This document shows, piece after piece, positions 13,076 through 24,789 of a DNA stretch of 64,000 nucleotides. Position 1 is the first letter of the stretch, and every line of letters begins with the position of its first letter. Both the position numbers and the translations under genes were made by a program. Location: the NCBI GenBank assembly GCA_963971425.1, contig OZ020515.1, positions 38,731,198 to 38,795,197 of the forward strand, read 5' to 3'. The DNA is from Bryoerythrophyllum caledonicum. Its lineage: Eukaryota > Streptophyta > Bryopsida > Pottiales > Pottiaceae. Under the pieces are notes generated by a model. It did no database searches, was not told where the DNA came from, and saw nothing but the letters and a program-made list of their open reading frames with translations.

Positions 13076-13446
13076 TTCTCGTCCTTGATCTACTTTGTCA
13101 ATAAATCTGTCAGTTGGGATGGCTCTATTTATCTCCATCAAAAAAATTCTTAATCTCTCTTTATCTCTATCAACAATTTTCTTCATCTCTCTCCATGTGC
13201 TAAACCTCAATGTCCTACCTCAAACAATACAAAATAAACCTGCTCATAGAGAGACAAAGTCCCAATGTCCGGTTGTAACCAATACATGATGTGTTCCCCA
13301 TATTTGAGGGTATATAATTGAATCGACAGTAGGTCCACCACATGTCTAGGCCCTTTATCTACTTTGTTAGGAATTTCTTGTATCCAAATTGAATACACTA
13401 CATGTAAAGTCCTTTATCTATGTTGTCAGTACATCTATTGCAAGGG
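13076..13446. repeat. Satellite-like dispersed repeat, segment 2
   Basis: Continues segment 1 after the copia insertion. Removing the copia element and one TTCTC restores the subrepeat '...cacatgttctcgtccttgatctac...'. It is cut again at 13446 by the LTR element. Confidence 0.75.
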
Positions 13447-13935
13447 TGTTAAGCAGAGAACCAGGATTAGAGGACCACGGTAGTAATTTTCATTTTTTGA
13501 CTCCGGTTGAGTTTTTGAGCTCTCCAGTGGATGAACCTGGCCAGGCGGATGATTTTCGTCCTGACCAGCTTCATCCGTCAGTCGGATGAACCTGGGCAGC
13601 TGGATGACTTCCATCCAGCCTAGTGTTCATCCGCCGGATGACTTCAATTAGGGTTTGGTGCACACGGAGGGGGAACTTGGAAGCTCTCTCTCTCTCTCTC
13701 ACTCTCACACACTTGCAACTTAGAGCTAGAGCTTAGGAGGATTAGGGTTAGAAGAGTTGTAGAGGTTTGAGGTCACATTGAGTTGGAAAGACTTTGCCAT
13801 GTACAAAACTATGAACTAGCCAATAAAATCCGACGTGATTTGAGGTTTTATGAGGAGTTTTGAGCAAATCAGGGTTTCATTAGGGTTTCTAGGGTTTATG
13901 TGAAAGTGAGTTTGTAGGTCAATCTTCCTTTAACA
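13447..13935. repeat. Left LTR of the LARD-like element
   Basis: 489 bp. It contains a CT microsatellite (about 13683-13700) and short direct words 'ggatgaacctgg', 'ggatgacttc' and 'catccg' repeated in the first 200 bp. Confidence 0.95.
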
Positions 13936-14189
13936 TTGGCGACCATGCACAAGTTCGAATCATGTGGCTCTTGCTACAAGTAGGCAACTAGGGTTTAAAG
14001 CTTTGAGATCTAGATCTAGGGTTTTGGAAGCTTGTTTGTGAAAATTTTGGTTGTTTTTGAGTTGCATCATAGGTTTAGAGTGTTTCTCTACTCATTGCAC
14101 TACTAGGGTTTTGTGGGTTTTTGTCAAAATCCCAACATTTGTGATTTTTTAAAAAGAAAAAAATTTAGGGTTTCTGGCCATATTAGTCG

Positions 14190-14420
14190 CAGCTGCCCAG
14201 CCGCAGTCTAGGCCGGCAGCCAGCAGTCCAGGACGAGTCGCAGCCGCAGTCCAGCCCAGGTCCAAGCAGCAGTCCAGGACCAGCCCCAGCCGCAGCCCAG
14301 GCCAGGTCCAGACAACAGTCCAGGACCAGTCCCAGCCGTAGTCCAGCCTGCCCAACGTGCCCAGGTGCAAGAGGTGGAGGTGACCAGGAGCTGGAGCAGG
14401 CCGGGCAACAGCTCAGGAGT
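14190..14420. repeat. CAG/CCAG-rich tandem repeat
   Basis: Repeats of the form 'cagtccaggacca-ccccagccgcagtccag' (unit roughly 50-60 bp, about four degenerate copies) just inside the left half of the LARD-like element. Translations in several frames are repetitive (Gly/Leu/Trp-rich or Pro/Ala-rich) and do not look like a folded protein. Confidence 0.75.
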
Positions 14421-14529
14421 CGGCCAGGGTAGGCAGCCAACAACTAATCTCCAGGAAAGTTTTCCCCCTTCCCATTTCGAATTTTGGATTTTTAAAATTT
14501 TTGCTCCCGGTCACACCTTAGTAATTTGT

Positions 14530-14700
14530 GTGGATGTTTAGCGGAGCTTTCTAGACGGTTAGCGGAACTTTCTTGATGTTTAGCGAACTTTTTTAGACGT
14601 TTAGCGGCAATTTCAGAGGCAATTTGAGAGACAGTTTTTAGAGGCCATTTTAGAGGCGGTTTTAGGGCAATTTTAGAGGCAGCTTTTGAGGTAGTTTTGG
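14530..14700. repeat. Short tandem repeats 'gtttagcggaac' and 'ttttagaggcaat'
   Basis: Three or four copies of an approximately 22-bp unit (about 14535-14605) followed by about six copies of an approximately 20-bp unit (14608-14695). They directly precede the 74-bp array. Confidence 0.7.
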
Positions 14701-14704
14701 CTGA

Positions 14705-16045
14705 AATCAACCCGGAGTCCCAACCCGGACATCCGAGCACTTCCGGTGACACAAAGAGACAAGGAGACCTTCCAGCTGACGTCAACCCGGAGTCCCAACC
14801 CGGCCATGAGCTCATTTCCGGTGATACCCGGAGACCAAGAGGCCTTCCAGTTGAAGCCAATCCGGAGTCTCAACCCAGACATCGGGCAACTTCCAGTGAC
14901 ACCCGGAGGCTTCCTGCTGCAGCCAGCCCGGAGTCCCAACCCGACCATCCGATTATTTCTAGTGACACCCAGAGACCCAGGGGCCTTCAAGTTGAAATCA
15001 ACCCGGAGTCACAACCCGGCCATCTGATCACTTCTAGCAACACCCGGGGACCCGGAGGCTTCCAGCTGCAGCCAGCCCGGAGTCCCAATCCGGCCATCCG
15101 ATTATTTCTAGTGACACCCAGAGACTCGGGGGCCTTCAAGCTGAAATCAACCCGGAGTCACAACCCGGCCATCAAATCACTTCTAGCAACACCTGGGGAC
15201 CCGGAGGCTTCCAGCTGCAGCCACCCTGGAGTCCCAACCCGGCCATCAAATCACTTCTAGTGACACTCGGCGACCCGGAGGCTTCTAGCTGCAGCCAGCC
15301 CGGAGTCCCAACCCGGCCATCCGATTATTTCCAGTGACACCCGGCGACGCGGAGGCTTCCAGCTGTAGCCAGCCCGGAGTTCCAACCCGGCCATTTGATC
15401 ACTTCTGGTGACACCCGGCAACCCGGAGACTTCTAGCTGCAGCCAGCCCGGAGTCCCAACCCGGCCATCCGATTATTTCAAGTCACACCCGGCGACCCGG
15501 GGGCTTCCAGCTGCAGCCTGCTCGGAGTTCCAACCCGGCCATGCGATCACTTCTAGTGACACCCGGCGACCCGGCGACCCGGAGGCTTCTAGCTGCAGCC
15601 AGCCCGGAGTTCCAACCCGGCCATCCGATTATTTCCAGTGACACCCGGCGACCCGGAGGCTTCCAACTGCAACCAGCTTGAAGTCCCAACCCGGCCATCC
15701 GATTATTTCCAGTGACACCCGGAGACCATGAGACCTCCCAGTTGAAATCAAACCGGAGTCCCAATCCGGACATCCGAACACTTCCAGTGACACCTGGAGA
15801 CCCGGCGACCTTCCAGCTGCCGCCAACCCAGAGTCCCAACCCGGACATCCGATCATTTCCAGTGACACCCGGAGACCCGGAGGCTTCCAGTTGGAGCCGA
15901 CCCGGAGTTCCAATCCGAACATACGATCATTTCCAATGACACCCGGAGACCTGACGGCCTTTCGGCTGCGGACAACCTGGAGTCCCAACCTGGACTTCCA
16001 ATCAGTTCCGGCGACACCCGGAGGCCGGAGGCCTTCCAGCTTCAA
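14705..16045. repeat. About 18-copy minisatellite, 74-75 bp unit
   Basis: Each unit carries 'cccggagtcccaacccgg', 'catccgatcatttcc', 'agtgacacccgg' and 'aggcttccagctgcagcc' in that order. Successive 'cggagt' words fall at 15301, 15375, 15449 and 15523, giving a 74-bp period in the middle. Earlier copies are 75 bp, so the first five keep one frame (NPESQPGH repeated) and later copies rotate through all three frames. That argues against coding function. The array makes up over 40% of the element interior. Confidence 0.93.
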
Positions 16046-17032
16046 CTCAACCCGAAGGTTTCAGACCGGATACCCGAACACGTTCGATGAAGATTGGAGA
16101 CCCGGCAGTCTTCCAGCTGCAGTCAACACCGGCGTACCACCCGGACCAGGGGACTGTTCCACTCCAGAAGGGGGATGGTGCATCCAGACTAGGTAAGTTT
16201 CCGGAAACACATCTTTCAAGTTAAAAATTAAAAATTAAAAAAGAAATACAAAGGGGAGGGGAATTTTTTTTTTAAATAAAAATAAAAATTAAAAATTAAA
16301 AAAATTAAAAAAGAAGATTAAAAGATGTTATGTCAGGAGGTAATAATTGCAAAGGAAAATTCCAGCTACAATATGCGGACACTACTCACTAGGCAACGCC
16401 TGCACTAGAGGAATGCACTGCTAACCAGAAAGGAGGAAAGACAATGGATGGTTGGCGGGATTGCATGACCAGGGCAGTATATCGGCACCCGGAAAGGGAG
16501 GACCACAAGAGGGACGGAGGATAAAGGAGATCCCCGATCACTACCCGGGCACCCAGGAAAGACCAGATACTGAAGCGCTGGCAAGACAACTCGACTAGGC
16601 CAACACCGGCTGTCAGTCATCGGAAGCAGAAGACAATTCACTCAGCATGGATGGTGACCAGGGACGAGGAGGTCTAGAAGATGTAGGGAGTCAATTCCAG
16701 CAACCGCGTACAACCCGGCTAGTATTGTGGCCGGATAAATTGGAGGTTCACACGGTCATGGGCAGACCACATATTAGCTCCGAGGTGAAGCTTGGAAGTT
16801 GGTGTCAAGGCGGAGATTTTGGGACTTGGACAGGGTATTGGCACCCGGGCGGACTGAGGAGAAACGGAGGACGAGGAGATCCACGATCTTTACCCGGCCA
16901 CGGAGATGGCTTGATAACTGGAGCAGCTGGTGAGAAAACACGTTGGGGGCATACTCAAAGGCAACACCAGAAGGAGTCATCGATGACCTTCAACCAAAAA
17001 AAAAAAAAAAACATTGGAGGACCGATGTAGTT
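16046..17032. other. Unique 3' interior of the LARD-like element
   Basis: About 1 kb with no recognisable protein. It includes an A-rich stretch (16220-16325) and a poly-A run near 16996-17010. Small frames here have no motif. Confidence 0.6.
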
Positions 17033-17046
17033 TAGAAGGGGGATAA
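17033..17046 (+). other. Putative polypurine tract
   Basis: A purine run with GAAGGGGGATAA lies immediately before the right LTR, the position expected for the plus-strand primer of reverse transcription. It indicates plus-strand orientation of the element. Confidence 0.6.
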
Positions 17047-17535
17047 TGTTAAGCAGAGAACCCGGATTAGAGGACCACGGTAGTAATTTTCATTTTTTGA
17101 CTCCGGTTGAGTTTTTGAGCTCTCCAGTGGATGAACCTGGCCAGGCGGATGATTTTCGTCCTGACCAGCTTCATCCGTCAGTCGGATGAACCTGGGCAGC
17201 TGGATGACTTCCATCCAGCCTAGTGTTCATCCGCCGGATGACTTCAATTAGGGTTTGGTGCACACGGAGGGGGAACTTGGAAGCTCTCTCTCTCTCTCTC
17301 ACTCTCACACACTTGCAACTTAGAGCTAGAGCTTAGGAGGATTAGGGTTAGAAGAGTTGTAGAGGTTTGAGGTCACATTGAGTTGGAAAGACTTTGCCAT
17401 GTACAAAACTATGAACTAGCCAATAAAATCCGACGTGATTTGAGGTTTTATGAGGAGTTTTGAGCAAATCAGGGTTTCATTAGGATTTCTAGGGTTTATG
17501 TGAAAGTGAGTTTGTAGGTCAATCTCCCTTTAACA
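17047..17535. repeat. Right LTR of the LARD-like element
   Basis: 489 bp. It differs from the left LTR at three positions, near 17063, 17488 and 17526. Confidence 0.95.
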
Positions 17536-18076
17536 AAGGGTCCTATCTTCTTAACTATCATGACGATGTAGTCTATACTTGATTGCAAATGCACTCCAAA
17601 ATCAAGCGAGTTTGTTCAAACCACCCCATTATATTGGATATTCCAAAGATCCATATTTCCTTTTTATACATACCATGTGCACTCAACATAGTCACCACAT
17701 CTCCATCAAACAAACCAACCACTAGTCCATCTAGTCTTTTTACACCACAAGTTATTAAAAAGGTAAAAAAGGCACCTATAATGATAGTTTTCACACAATT
17801 CTCAAATATGTCTCTTTATTCCTATCATAATGTTTCTTGATTTTTATCCATGTGCTAAAGCTCAATGCCCTATCACAAAAATACAAAACAAACCCTCTCT
17901 CAAAGACACAAAAGACTTTAAATTTTAAAACTTCAAATGGGTTTTTTTGGTCAATACATAATGTGTTCCTATATGATTATGTATCCACATTGAGTCTACC
18001 ACCTGTCCAGGCCCTTAATCTTCTATGTCAGCAACTTATTGTATCCACATGGAATCCACCGTTGAAAAGTCCTTAA
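17536..18076. repeat. Satellite-like dispersed repeat, segment 3
   Basis: Begins with the second AAGGG. It contains the block 'actccaaaatcaagcgagtttg...aaccaccccat' and the 'caatgccctatcacaa' block, then ends at a TTAA (18073-18076) where a TIR element inserted. Confidence 0.75.
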
Positions 18077-19020
18077 CCCCTAAAGGACCAAGTGTCCAAA
18101 ACGGGCTTTTTGAAAATTCGGTCAGGTTCCTATGCTGTCAATTTCAAACATTCATCTTTGAAATTCTTACCATAGAAGGGCATTACCAAGACCTTAGTGG
18201 GAAAACAATTTTTTCCTAAATTGGACATTTGATGAAAAAGTTATAGGATTTTTAATTTCAAATGGGGAGGGCGGGCACCTCGGGCACCTCCAAAAACTTT
18301 TGATAGGACACTCTATTGAAAGTGAGATTTTCAGTACTCGCAAGTAATATTATTTCCCTTCATGCTGTCAAAAAAAAGTTCTTGTCTTTAGTGAAAAATA
18401 GCATACCAACCCAAGTCAAACATTTTCACACATTGTCACTCATTGTCGGGCAAGGTACCAAAAAAACTTCTTCTCTTCCACATAAAACCTAGAGATCTTC
18501 ATATTTTTCACTTTTTATTTTTTCCACAACAATATGTAATGTAAACCTTCTTATTAACCATTCGGATTATCAATCGAAAACATATTAAGTTCAAAAAAAT
18601 TAAAGTGTGAATTAACAAATTTCGAGCCTCCACTCCTTGCACACTTGTTTTGAATATGCTACACCCCGTCTCTACCTCTAAAAATTGGTGTGTAAGGAGC
18701 TAACATCATGCTTAACAAGATGGTAATAGATTTAGACCTTGTGTAGTGAAATTTTTTGACACCAAGTGAAGTCAAAGTCTGCTGATCCACTAAACGCAGG
18801 GAAGAAAATGAACCATTTGCTTGACTTCAAACACTATAATCTTTCAATCCGTGCGGTCAAAGTTTATGAAATTTTGTACATGTATTAGTTAATAAGCCTT
18901 TATTGAGATCCTACGGTCAGAACTAAAAATAAAAGTTTTTGTTACCTTCTTTATTGATTGCACTAGAATCCATTAATTTTGAAGTGTTTTTGGTGTAAAA
19001 CTGCCTTGGTACCTTAGGGG
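18077..19020. mobile_element. TTAA-flanked TIR element, copy A (non-autonomous)
   Basis: 944 bp starting CCCCTAAAGGACCAAG and ending CTTGGTACCTTAGGGG, so the ends are inverted repeats. TTAA precedes it. After it comes TTGT, apparently a mutated TTAA, because the host repeat elsewhere reads 'gtccttaatctac' at this site. There is no coding capacity. Internal landmarks ('cttcaaacact-taatctt-catccgtgcggt', 'tggggagg-gggca') are shared with copy C at 53966-55120. TTAA targets and C-run ends are the signature of piggyBac-type elements. Confidence 0.8.
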
Positions 19021-19024
19021 TTGT

Positions 19025-19875
19025 CTACGTTGTCAGTACATCTGTTGTAATGGTCTTATTCTATTAATCTACGTGTTTGAGGATGTAGACTCCAAAATCA
19101 AGCGAGTTTATTCAAACCACCCCATCTTATTGGATATTCCAATGATCCATAATTCCTTGTGGTACATAAGTTGTGCATTGGACGTACACTTACCACATCT
19201 CCATTAAACAAACCAACCACTAGTGGACCTAGTCTCTTTACGCCACAATGGGCTAACTACATTACCAATGAAATAAAAAAGACCCCTATACTGATAATTT
19301 CACACAATTATTCAATATCTCTCTTTATCTCCATCAACATTTTTTCTTCATCTCTATCCATGAGCTAAACCTCAATGCCTACAACAGAGAAACATAATAT
19401 ACCTTCTTCTAAAGACACAAAGGACTTCCATACTTAAAACTCCCAAAGTGCCATTGTAACCAATACATGATGCGTTTCCCAAATTTGAGGATAGATGATT
19501 TTGTATCCACACTAAGTCTACCACATGTCCAAGTCCTTAATCCACTTTGTCAACAATTTGTTGTACCCACACTAGGTCCACTAGGTGTCTAGGTCCTTAA
19601 TCTACTTTGTCAATAATATGTCAGTTGAAATGACTCTACTTATCTCCATCAAAGAATTTCATAATCTCTCATTTTCCCCATCAATAATTTTCTTAATATC
19701 TCTCCATGTGCTAAACCTCAATGCCTACCACAACAACACTAGATAAACCTTCTTCTAGAGACACAAAGGAATTTCATACTTAAAAGTCCCAATGTGCCAT
19801 TGAAATCGATACATGATGTGTTTCCTATGTTTGAGGATACATGATTTTGTACAAACACTAGGCTTACTTACATTT
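19025..19875. repeat. Satellite-like dispersed repeat, segment 4
   Basis: Resumes the host repeat after copy A, with another 'gactccaaaatcaagcgag' block (about 19087) and two 'catgtgctaaacctcaatgcc' type blocks. The 55-60 bp 'ccacta-gtccttaatctactttgtca' subrepeats continue. Confidence 0.7.
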
Positions 19876-20409
19876 GGGCAAAAACAGAGAATTCAATAAA
19901 ATTTTGGAAAAAAGACTTTTACATTTTGATCGATTGGTGGTAGAAGTTAACTTGATGCTACATATAGGCCTAATTTTTTTGTTATTTAATTCCTTCTACA
20001 AGGAATTTTTTAGGAACGCTAAACTTAAGAGGAGGGTCATTGTGACACTAAAAATTCCTAATTCTGAATTTAAAGTTATTTCAACAATGATCTAATTTTT
20101 ATAATATCAGAACTACGTGTACAATCTTGTTACTATACAATCTTCCTATCAACACAAGTGCAAAAAAAAATTGTTCTTGATTCTTTATAGAACTCCCCAT
20201 TATTAGTGATTTTAGTGAATAAAACCAAATATTGATCACAAAGGCCAAATTGCCCTTGGACCCTAGGATTCATTAGTAATGTCAATCATTCTTCCATATT
20301 CATCAATGTAATTTTCTTCATTTATGTACCCTAGAAATAAATAAGTAGTGTTTTTTTTTTCTAATTTTATGACACTCTGACACCAAAAGTGGTACATCCT
20401 GTGTGCTTT
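19876..20409. other. No gene recognised
   Basis: AT-rich spacer. A 73-codon open frame (19874-20095) has no recognisable motif and I do not call it a gene. Confidence 0.5.
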
Positions 20410-20980
20410 CACCTTGTAGACTCCAAAATCAAGTGAGTTTGTTCAAACCACCTCATTGTACTGGATATTCCAAAGATCCATAATTCCTTTTTATACATAC
20501 CATCTACACTTAATGTAGTCACCACATCTCTATTACATAAAAACCAACCACTAGTCCATCTAGTCTTTTTACACCACAATGGGCTAACTACGATACTGAA
20601 AAGGTAAAAAAGGCACCTATAATGATAATTTTCACATAATTATCAAATATGTCTCTTTATCACTATCAACATTTTTCTTGATTTTTATTCATGTGCTAAA
20701 ACTCAATGCCCTACTACAACAATTCAAAACAAACTCTCTCTCAAAGACACAAAAGACTTTAAATTGTAAAACTTCAAATGTGTTGTTGTGGTCAATACAT
20801 GATGTGTTCCTACATGATTTTGTACACACCATAAATCTACCACGCGTCCAATTCCTTAATCTACTATGTGAGCATTCTGTTGTATCCAGATTAGGTCCAC
20901 GACATGTCCTGGTCCTTAGTCTACTTTGTCATTAAATCTGTCACATGGAATGACTCTATTGCCTACTTTGAAGATGTGGA
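20410..20980. repeat. Satellite-like dispersed repeat, segment 5
   Basis: Another copy of about 570 bp carrying the same ordered landmarks as segment 3, from 'gactccaaaatcaag' to 'ggtccttagtctactttgtca'. Confidence 0.75.
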
Positions 20981-21705
20981 TACATATTTGAAAATATAGA
21001 TACCACTCGCGTGGATTGTTTAAGGATTAAACTTTTAAAAAAACAAAAATTGCCCTTTGGACTCCGGAAGGGGCAAGAAAGGGTAAAAGAAAGGAGAGCT
21101 CTTGCAAGTCACATCATCATTAAAGTTTTAGGCAAAAATCAAATTAATTTGACACAAGTGGCCATCACGTCCACAACAAGCAAAGTACGTCTCTTCCAAA
21201 GCCTCCAGATCATGTATAATAGCCATTGCCATATGCACAGGAGCAACACAACTGACTTCCTTCCTCACCTTCACAAAACTAGCCCTCCACCAACCTGTAT
21301 GTTACCTCACCCTTCTCCTTCTCCTTCACTTACCTCTTGTTTTGATCATGTCTGTGTCTTGCCATGGTGTTGGTTTCAAGCTTATGGTATAGTGTTTTTG
21401 TTAAAACATGGAAACTGCCACGGATGTTTTGTTGGAGTTTTTGAAGTTTTGTCTCATGTGATGGTGTGAATGATGGTCAAGTGGGAGCTAAAAACCAATG
21501 CAATGTGAGCTTTGCCATCGTTTTTGGTTTCAAGTAAAGAACTATAATTCATTTTTGTTTTCATTATCATCTTTGCCTTAAAGGTTGGTATTTGTGGTAA
21601 GAGTTATTTAAAAATGGAGGTCTATATTACATGAAAGTGAGCATAAATCCTTCACATGAAGGATTCATGCTCACTTTTGTGCAGTACGCACCTCCATTTT
21701 TTCCC
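20981..21705. repeat. Duplicate of the F-box gene 5' flank
   Basis: Strongly similar to 33130-33850, which lies just upstream of the intact F-box gene. Shared words include 'ggactccggaaggggcaagaaa', 'ttaggcaaaaatcaaattaa' and 'aactagccctcc'. Open frames of about 150 codons occur in both copies, but they are offset by single-base indels and begin with different codons, so they look like chance frames. This appears to be the promoter/leader half of an F-box paralogue whose coding relic lies at 31228-31597. Confidence 0.8.
21610..21701. repeat. Palindromic (foldback) element of about 92 bp
   Basis: The left arm runs from 'aaaaatggaggt' to 'gtgagcataaatcctt', a CACATG loop follows, and the right arm runs from 'aaggattcatgctcac' to 'acctccattttt'. 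Arms are about 43 bp with few mismatches. A less perfect copy is at 33753-33842. Confidence 0.85.
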
Positions 21706-21819
21706 CTCCAGGTTTAAATAAACATTGCCTAAAGGGGAAAAAAATGGTGTTGATTACTAGATTTTTAGTTTCATGAGGTTCAGAAGTCTTAAAAGACTTT
21801 TAGAGAGGGCTTCTTAAAG

Positions 21820-22032
21820 TGTTGAACTAAGAAGAAAGTGATTGCATAGACAAGAGTGTTGTTGAAGTATTCTCATGCGTCTCCTCTCATCCATTGCACT
21901 AGTTGTTACTGTATCATTAATTTGTCCTTTCATCTAGCTGCGGCTTGATGTATATATCTGGGCCTTTGCCCTTCTTAAACAGAAAGACACACAGATGCAA
22001 TTGTATTACTTCATTTCAGCTTGAGTTTAACA
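21820..22032 (+). repeat. 5' LTR of copia element 2
   Basis: 213 bp with TGTTGAAC...TTTAACA ends. A TATA-like 'gatgtatatatctggg' lies about 80 bp before the LTR end. No matching 3' LTR occurs in the window. Confidence 0.85.
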
Positions 22033-22044
22033 TGGTATCAGAGC
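22033..22044 (+). other. Primer-binding site of copia element 2
   Basis: TGGTATCAGAGC, complementary to the 3' end of initiator Met-tRNA, directly adjoins the LTR end. Confidence 0.92.
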
Positions 22045-22236
22045 AATTAGGTAGATGAGCCCAATCTAGACTAGAGTAGCACATAGTTCAGAAGTGAAGC
22101 TCTGCTCTTACCTAGGCACAATTAAAGAGAGAGGAATAGTTGCAGAAAGCTGAGAAGAGAAAAAAAGAGGCTAATTGCTGCAAGCTGAGATAAAAGAAGA
22201 TAGTTGCAGACAGTTGAGAGAAGAAAATATGCCGAG

Positions 22237-23355
22237 ATGGCAGAAAGCTAATCAATCACAGAGTCGGACAGGCTCAAAGGTCTGACCAACTACCACATCT
22301 AGAGCACCAAGATGAGAGCAATCCCGAGGTCAAAGAGGCACTGGAGCATTACGGAGAATGAACAGGATCTTGCAGCAGATCCAGTGATCATAGACGATGA
22401 GCAAGCACTAGATGAAGAACTTGAGAAGAAAAAGGCGCCAACTTATGAACTTATCTTGATGTTTGTAGCTCATGAAGTTGTTGAATTGATAGCAGAATAC
22501 ACGCATTCGGCTAGAGCTTGGAAGATACTACGAAAACAATTTGAATCTGGGGACCAATCGTTGATTCTTACACTCACCAACTAAATCAAGAATATATAGA
22601 TGCAAGAAGGAGGCTCAAAGAAGACTACCTGAGGAAGGCGTACGAGATTCGGAACCGTTTAACCAACATGGGAGAGGATCACTGATAGGAACATAAAAGT
22701 TGTTCTCAACGGGCTCCCATGCACCTACGGCACCATTCAGACCTTTGCTGATATAGATCCGACTATGACTTTTGACATTCTTAGCTCTAAACTGATATCC
22801 AAATTTTACGACAGAGAATACAAGAATGTGCTCCTTGGGGACAATAAGCCCTCTCTGCAACTTTCAAGAAGTAGGCAAACGTGACCAATACCAATTAGGC
22901 ACAACAACAAGGTCAAAACGGAAGAACAAGACGATGGAGTCGTGGAGGGGGTCGTCACTTTCAAGGGCGCGGCTACTAATACTTTTGTGGCGGCAACTTG
23001 CAGTTTGGTGGAAGGGATGTGGTCCTATGCCGGGACGTGGAGCAATGAGCAGATGTATGTCGCACAACGGCGGTCGCCAAACAGTTCTCTGCTACAACTG
23101 TGGCGGTTCTAGTCACTACGCACGCGACTGCAACTTGCCACCGACGGCACCTACACTTGAAGTCTTTGCAAACTTTGCTGAGATGATTGATGAATACTAC
23201 AGTTACTACGATCAATATGGCAACAAACTTTGGTACTTTGATAATGGCGCTTTTGGCTACATTGCAGCTAATGCACAGAAACTAGATGTATAACCTAGTT
23301 TTTCAGGAATTAGCCATGTTATCAAGATGGACGGAGGTGAATCTTATCCCGTGAG
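22237..23355 (+). pseudogene. Copia 2 gag and start of protease, broken
   Basis: From an ATG at 22237 the frame reads a copia GAG (ESDRLKGLTNYHI, STKMRAI, HWSITENE) with stops after a few codons, and later a CCHC knuckle CYNCGGSSHYARDC near 23090. The protease start (WYFDNGAFGYIAANAQK) corresponds to the 'W..DSGA..H' region. Stops and frameshifts break it repeatedly. It is split at 23356, inside GGESYPV, by a DNA transposon. Confidence 0.88.
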
Positions 23356-24065
23356 CAACGACGCTAGGATGTGAGCAGTGAGCGGTGAGCGGTGAGCGGT
23401 GAGTAGTGAGGAGGGAGGATAAAAATGGACATGAATATTCTAATTATAAGAATTTTCTATAAATGATATTTGGAATTTTCTTTAAAAAGTAAAATTTTGC
23501 AACCTATTACCGTGGTTTACAAATGTCTTCTGTGATTTTTCACTTACAAATGGGCTATGAAATTGCTTCACATAAAAATAAATGTTGAATTTTAGGGACA
23601 AACTTAACCAAACTTTAATATGGAGTTGACTATTTCTCGTTATTAAATGGATGAATAAGTTTGGATGATATATTTCATGGATGGACAGAGTTTATGGATG
23701 AATGAAGTTTAGGGCATCCATTCAAAATCTCATCTAGTTTTACGAAAATTTCTCCATGAGCGACATGAAATTTAATGGGAAAAAAAATTATGTTAGTTTA
23801 CAGTGCTTCATAATTCATGCTGCAAAAAAAAATATACCTTTCATGAGTGAAGATGAATCACTAAACTACAAGATTTTAAAGAAGTCAAAAGAGGTTCTTT
23901 TGTGCCAAAGAGCCTACTAGGCCCATTTATTTCTTTATTTTTTTGTCTAATTTTTTTGATTTTTTTTCCATTCCCAACAACAGGTAAAACATGTTTCAAA
24001 ATTTTTTTCCTCAACAAATTCTACTATTTCTATAAGTGAAAATCGTTGAACTTCACAAGTTTTTT

Positions 24066-24565
24066 GTGAAGCCCAAAAGGGTTCCTCGGTACCAAGGAGC
24101 CATTTTGGCCCTCCAAAGTTTTGTGTAGTTTTCAAAGTTAAACTATAAATGAGGCAATAACTTGCCATAACTACTATGACCAAAACAAGAAAAACTTAGA
24201 GATTACTACTACGGAGTAGGAGCTGTACTTCATTGAAACTAAGACTTGGTGCATGTATTTACTTGTTGTCTTCCAGGTTTGCCTTGCACAAGAATCTTTA
24301 TATATAATACAAGTGTTTGCAATTCACCCTCGCTTTGCGTTGGCCTAATGCTCCACTGCGATGAAGATTATAGTGGAAGCAAGAATTTTAGTGTTCAAAA
24401 TTACAAAAAATTTTGGAGTGTCAAATGGGCACTTCGTTACCGAGGTGCCGTTTTTTCCCTCACTCAATCTATGTAAAGTTATAGTGAAAGCAAGAATTTT
24501 AGTGTTCAAAATTTCATAAAAGTTTGGAGTGCCAAATGGGCACTTTGGTACCAAGGTGCCATTTT
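24066..24565. repeat. Diverged palindromic units of the hairpin array
   Basis: Imperfect palindromes centred on GGTACC or GTTACC occur at about 24070-24092, 24427-24450 and 24537-24561. Each is followed by a T-run and 'ccctca', the same layout as the dense array downstream. A weaker relative lies near 23892-23914. Confidence 0.7.
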
Positions 24566-24789
24566 TCCCCTCACTCAAATTGTAGTGGAAGCAAGAATTG
24601 TAAAACTATGTAACATTGTAGTGAAAGCAAGAATTTTTGTATTCAAATATACGGAGAAGTTTGAAGTGCCAAATGGGCAATATGAATAACCCCTAAACGA
24701 AAAAAATTCTTAATGGGCGATAATTTTAAATTTTTTTTTTTTTTTTTGGTATTCTTTTTTTGGTTTCCCTTGGTTTCACCCTCAAGGCA

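Larger units (their letters stand above)
13447..17535. mobile_element. Young non-autonomous LTR retrotransposon (LARD-like) with minisatellite core
   Basis: The element has two 489-bp LTRs exactly 3,600 bp apart (13447-13935, 17047-17535) with only three mismatches (99.4% identity). Ends are TGTTAAGC...TTTAACA, and a perfect 5-bp target duplication AAGGG lies at 13442-13446 and 17536-17540. A purine-rich tract (17033-17046) precedes the right LTR. The word TTGGCGACC follows the left LTR and resembles a gypsy-type primer site. The 3.1-kb interior has no gag, protease, RT or integrase motif in any frame. It is built largely from tandem repeats. It must rely on proteins from another element, and few LTR differences imply a recent insertion. 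Confidence 0.95.

Noticed and set aside
14697-15260. 187-codon repetitive open frame in the LARD-like element
   Set aside because: It is a by-product of a 74-75 bp tandem repeat. All three frames are open in places and the unit length breaks the frame.
21011-21469. 152-codon open frame, with a similar 151-codon frame at 33155-33610
   Set aside because: The two copies share nucleotide similarity, but single-base indels put the N-terminal parts in different frames, the first lacks an ATG, and no domain is visible. Better explained as duplicated F-box upstream DNA.
22033-22044. tRNA-like TGGTATCAGAGC
   Set aside because: It is the primer-binding site of a copia element, complementary to a tRNA end, not a tRNA gene.
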